A DNA stretch of 5,581 bases from Chloroflexota bacterium (GTDB lineage Bacteria > Chloroflexota > Limnocylindria > QHBO01): assembly GCA_005879775.1 (NCBI GenBank), contig VBJX01000157.1, forward strand, positions 1 to 5,581, written 5' to 3'. Under the pieces are notes generated by a model. The model saw only the letters and a list, made by a program, of their open reading frames with translations, was not told the origin of the DNA and did not search any database. Of this stretch, positions 5,333-5,581 are shown one piece after another. Made by a program: the position numbers and the translations under genes. How positions within the stretch are numbered: the stretch's first letter is position 1; the number at the start of each line of letters is the position of its first letter.

Positions 5333-5354
5333 CGGGCCGCCTTCGGGCGGCCCG
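5333..5354. terminator. UUCG-loop terminator hairpin between convergent genes
   Basis: CGGGCCGCC and GGCGGCCCG form a nine-base-pair stem closed by TTCG on a C-G pair, the exceptionally stable C(UUCG)G tetraloop on the plus strand. It sits between the end of the lmo0937-type gene and the end of the convergent arsenate reductase gene. The downstream tail (CCTCTATCTCC) is pyrimidine-rich but has few T residues. It probably serves the plus-strand operon and may also serve the other direction. Confidence 0.6.
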
Positions 5355-5384
5355 CCTCTATCTCCCCGATTTCCCGGTCGGGAG

Positions 5385-5581
5385 CTACGCGCCAGGCGTC
5401 TCCACCGGGTGAGTCACATCTGCGCGGCGAGCGGTGGCGATAAAGAGGCGGATCCGGTTGCGAAGGTCATCACGCGCCTGGCGGAAGGCCTCGAGCCGAC
5501 GAGCCTCGCTTCCGTTGATCTCCGCAGGATCCTCGACTCCCCAATGGGCCGTCTGGTCGACTCCGGGAAAGACAGGGCAGC
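5385..5581 (-). CDS. arsC: Arsenate reductase, thioredoxin-type (low-molecular-weight phosphatase fold), C-terminal part
   Basis: The frame is open from the right edge of the window to TAG at 5387-5385, giving the last 64 residues. They read C-P-V-F-P-G, then A-H-W-G-V-E-D-P-A, then an amphipathic helix E-A-R-R-L-E-A-F-R-Q-A-R-D-D-L-R-N-R-I-R-L-F. This C-P-x-x-P-G, H-W-x-x-x-D-P-A and final-helix order is characteristic of ArsC-type arsenate reductases, which reduce arsenate to arsenite with thioredoxin. In that family the cysteine of C-P-x-x-P-G is one of the redox cysteines. The phosphate-binding C-x5-R loop lies upstream and is outside the window, so a related low-molecular-weight tyrosine phosphatase cannot be fully excluded. 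The tail after the helix (about 17 residues ending T-H-P-V-E-T-P-G-A) looks slightly long. The gene is convergent with the small membrane protein operon. Confidence 0.82.
   Translation of the reverse strand, partial: CPVFPGVDQTAHWGVEDPAEINGSEARRLEAFRQARDDLRNRIRLFIATARRADVTHPVETPGA

Overview
This window is GC-rich bacterial DNA, with G or C at most third codon positions in every real gene. The gene set fits an aerobic free-living bacterium: PyrE with a Cys-Pro-x-Cys tail, a cbb3-family oxidase-like membrane protein, a membrane-anchored c-type cytochrome, a thioredoxin-type arsenate reductase and an lmo0937-type mini-protein. A Chloroflexota-like or similar high-GC lineage is my guess, but nothing here fixes the phylum.

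Layout. (1) Positions 1-1770, plus strand: the 3' end of an unrecognised gene, an acidic protein of unknown function made of two diverged copies of one module, and pyrE. They are packed with a 4-base overlap and a 7-base gap, so they probably form one operon. (2) Positions 1763-4496, minus strand, convergent with pyrE (8-base overlap): a three-gene operon read from right to left. It encodes a 12-helix homologue of the cbb3 oxidase catalytic subunit, a single-haem membrane-anchored cytochrome c, and an NAD(P)H-hydrate epimerase (nnrE) whose reading frame is broken in its first glycine-rich motif. (3) Positions 4596-4758: an initiator tRNA-Met with its own promoter and a strong hairpin terminator. 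(4) Positions 4886-5354, plus strand: two very small membrane proteins in tandem. The first carries a 54-base in-frame duplication; the second belongs to the lmo0937 family. Hairpins follow. (5) Positions 5385-5581, minus strand: the 3' end of an arsenate reductase that runs off the window.

The most striking item is the oxidase-like protein. It keeps the length, the twelve hydrophobic segments and several signature stretches of CcoN, but it has one histidine in 488 residues, and that one is not at a ligand position. All six histidines that bind the two haems and copper appear to be replaced, so it should not be an oxygen or nitric oxide reductase. Its reading frame is intact and it is coupled to a cytochrome c with a proper haem site. 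This suggests a retained non-catalytic role rather than decay.
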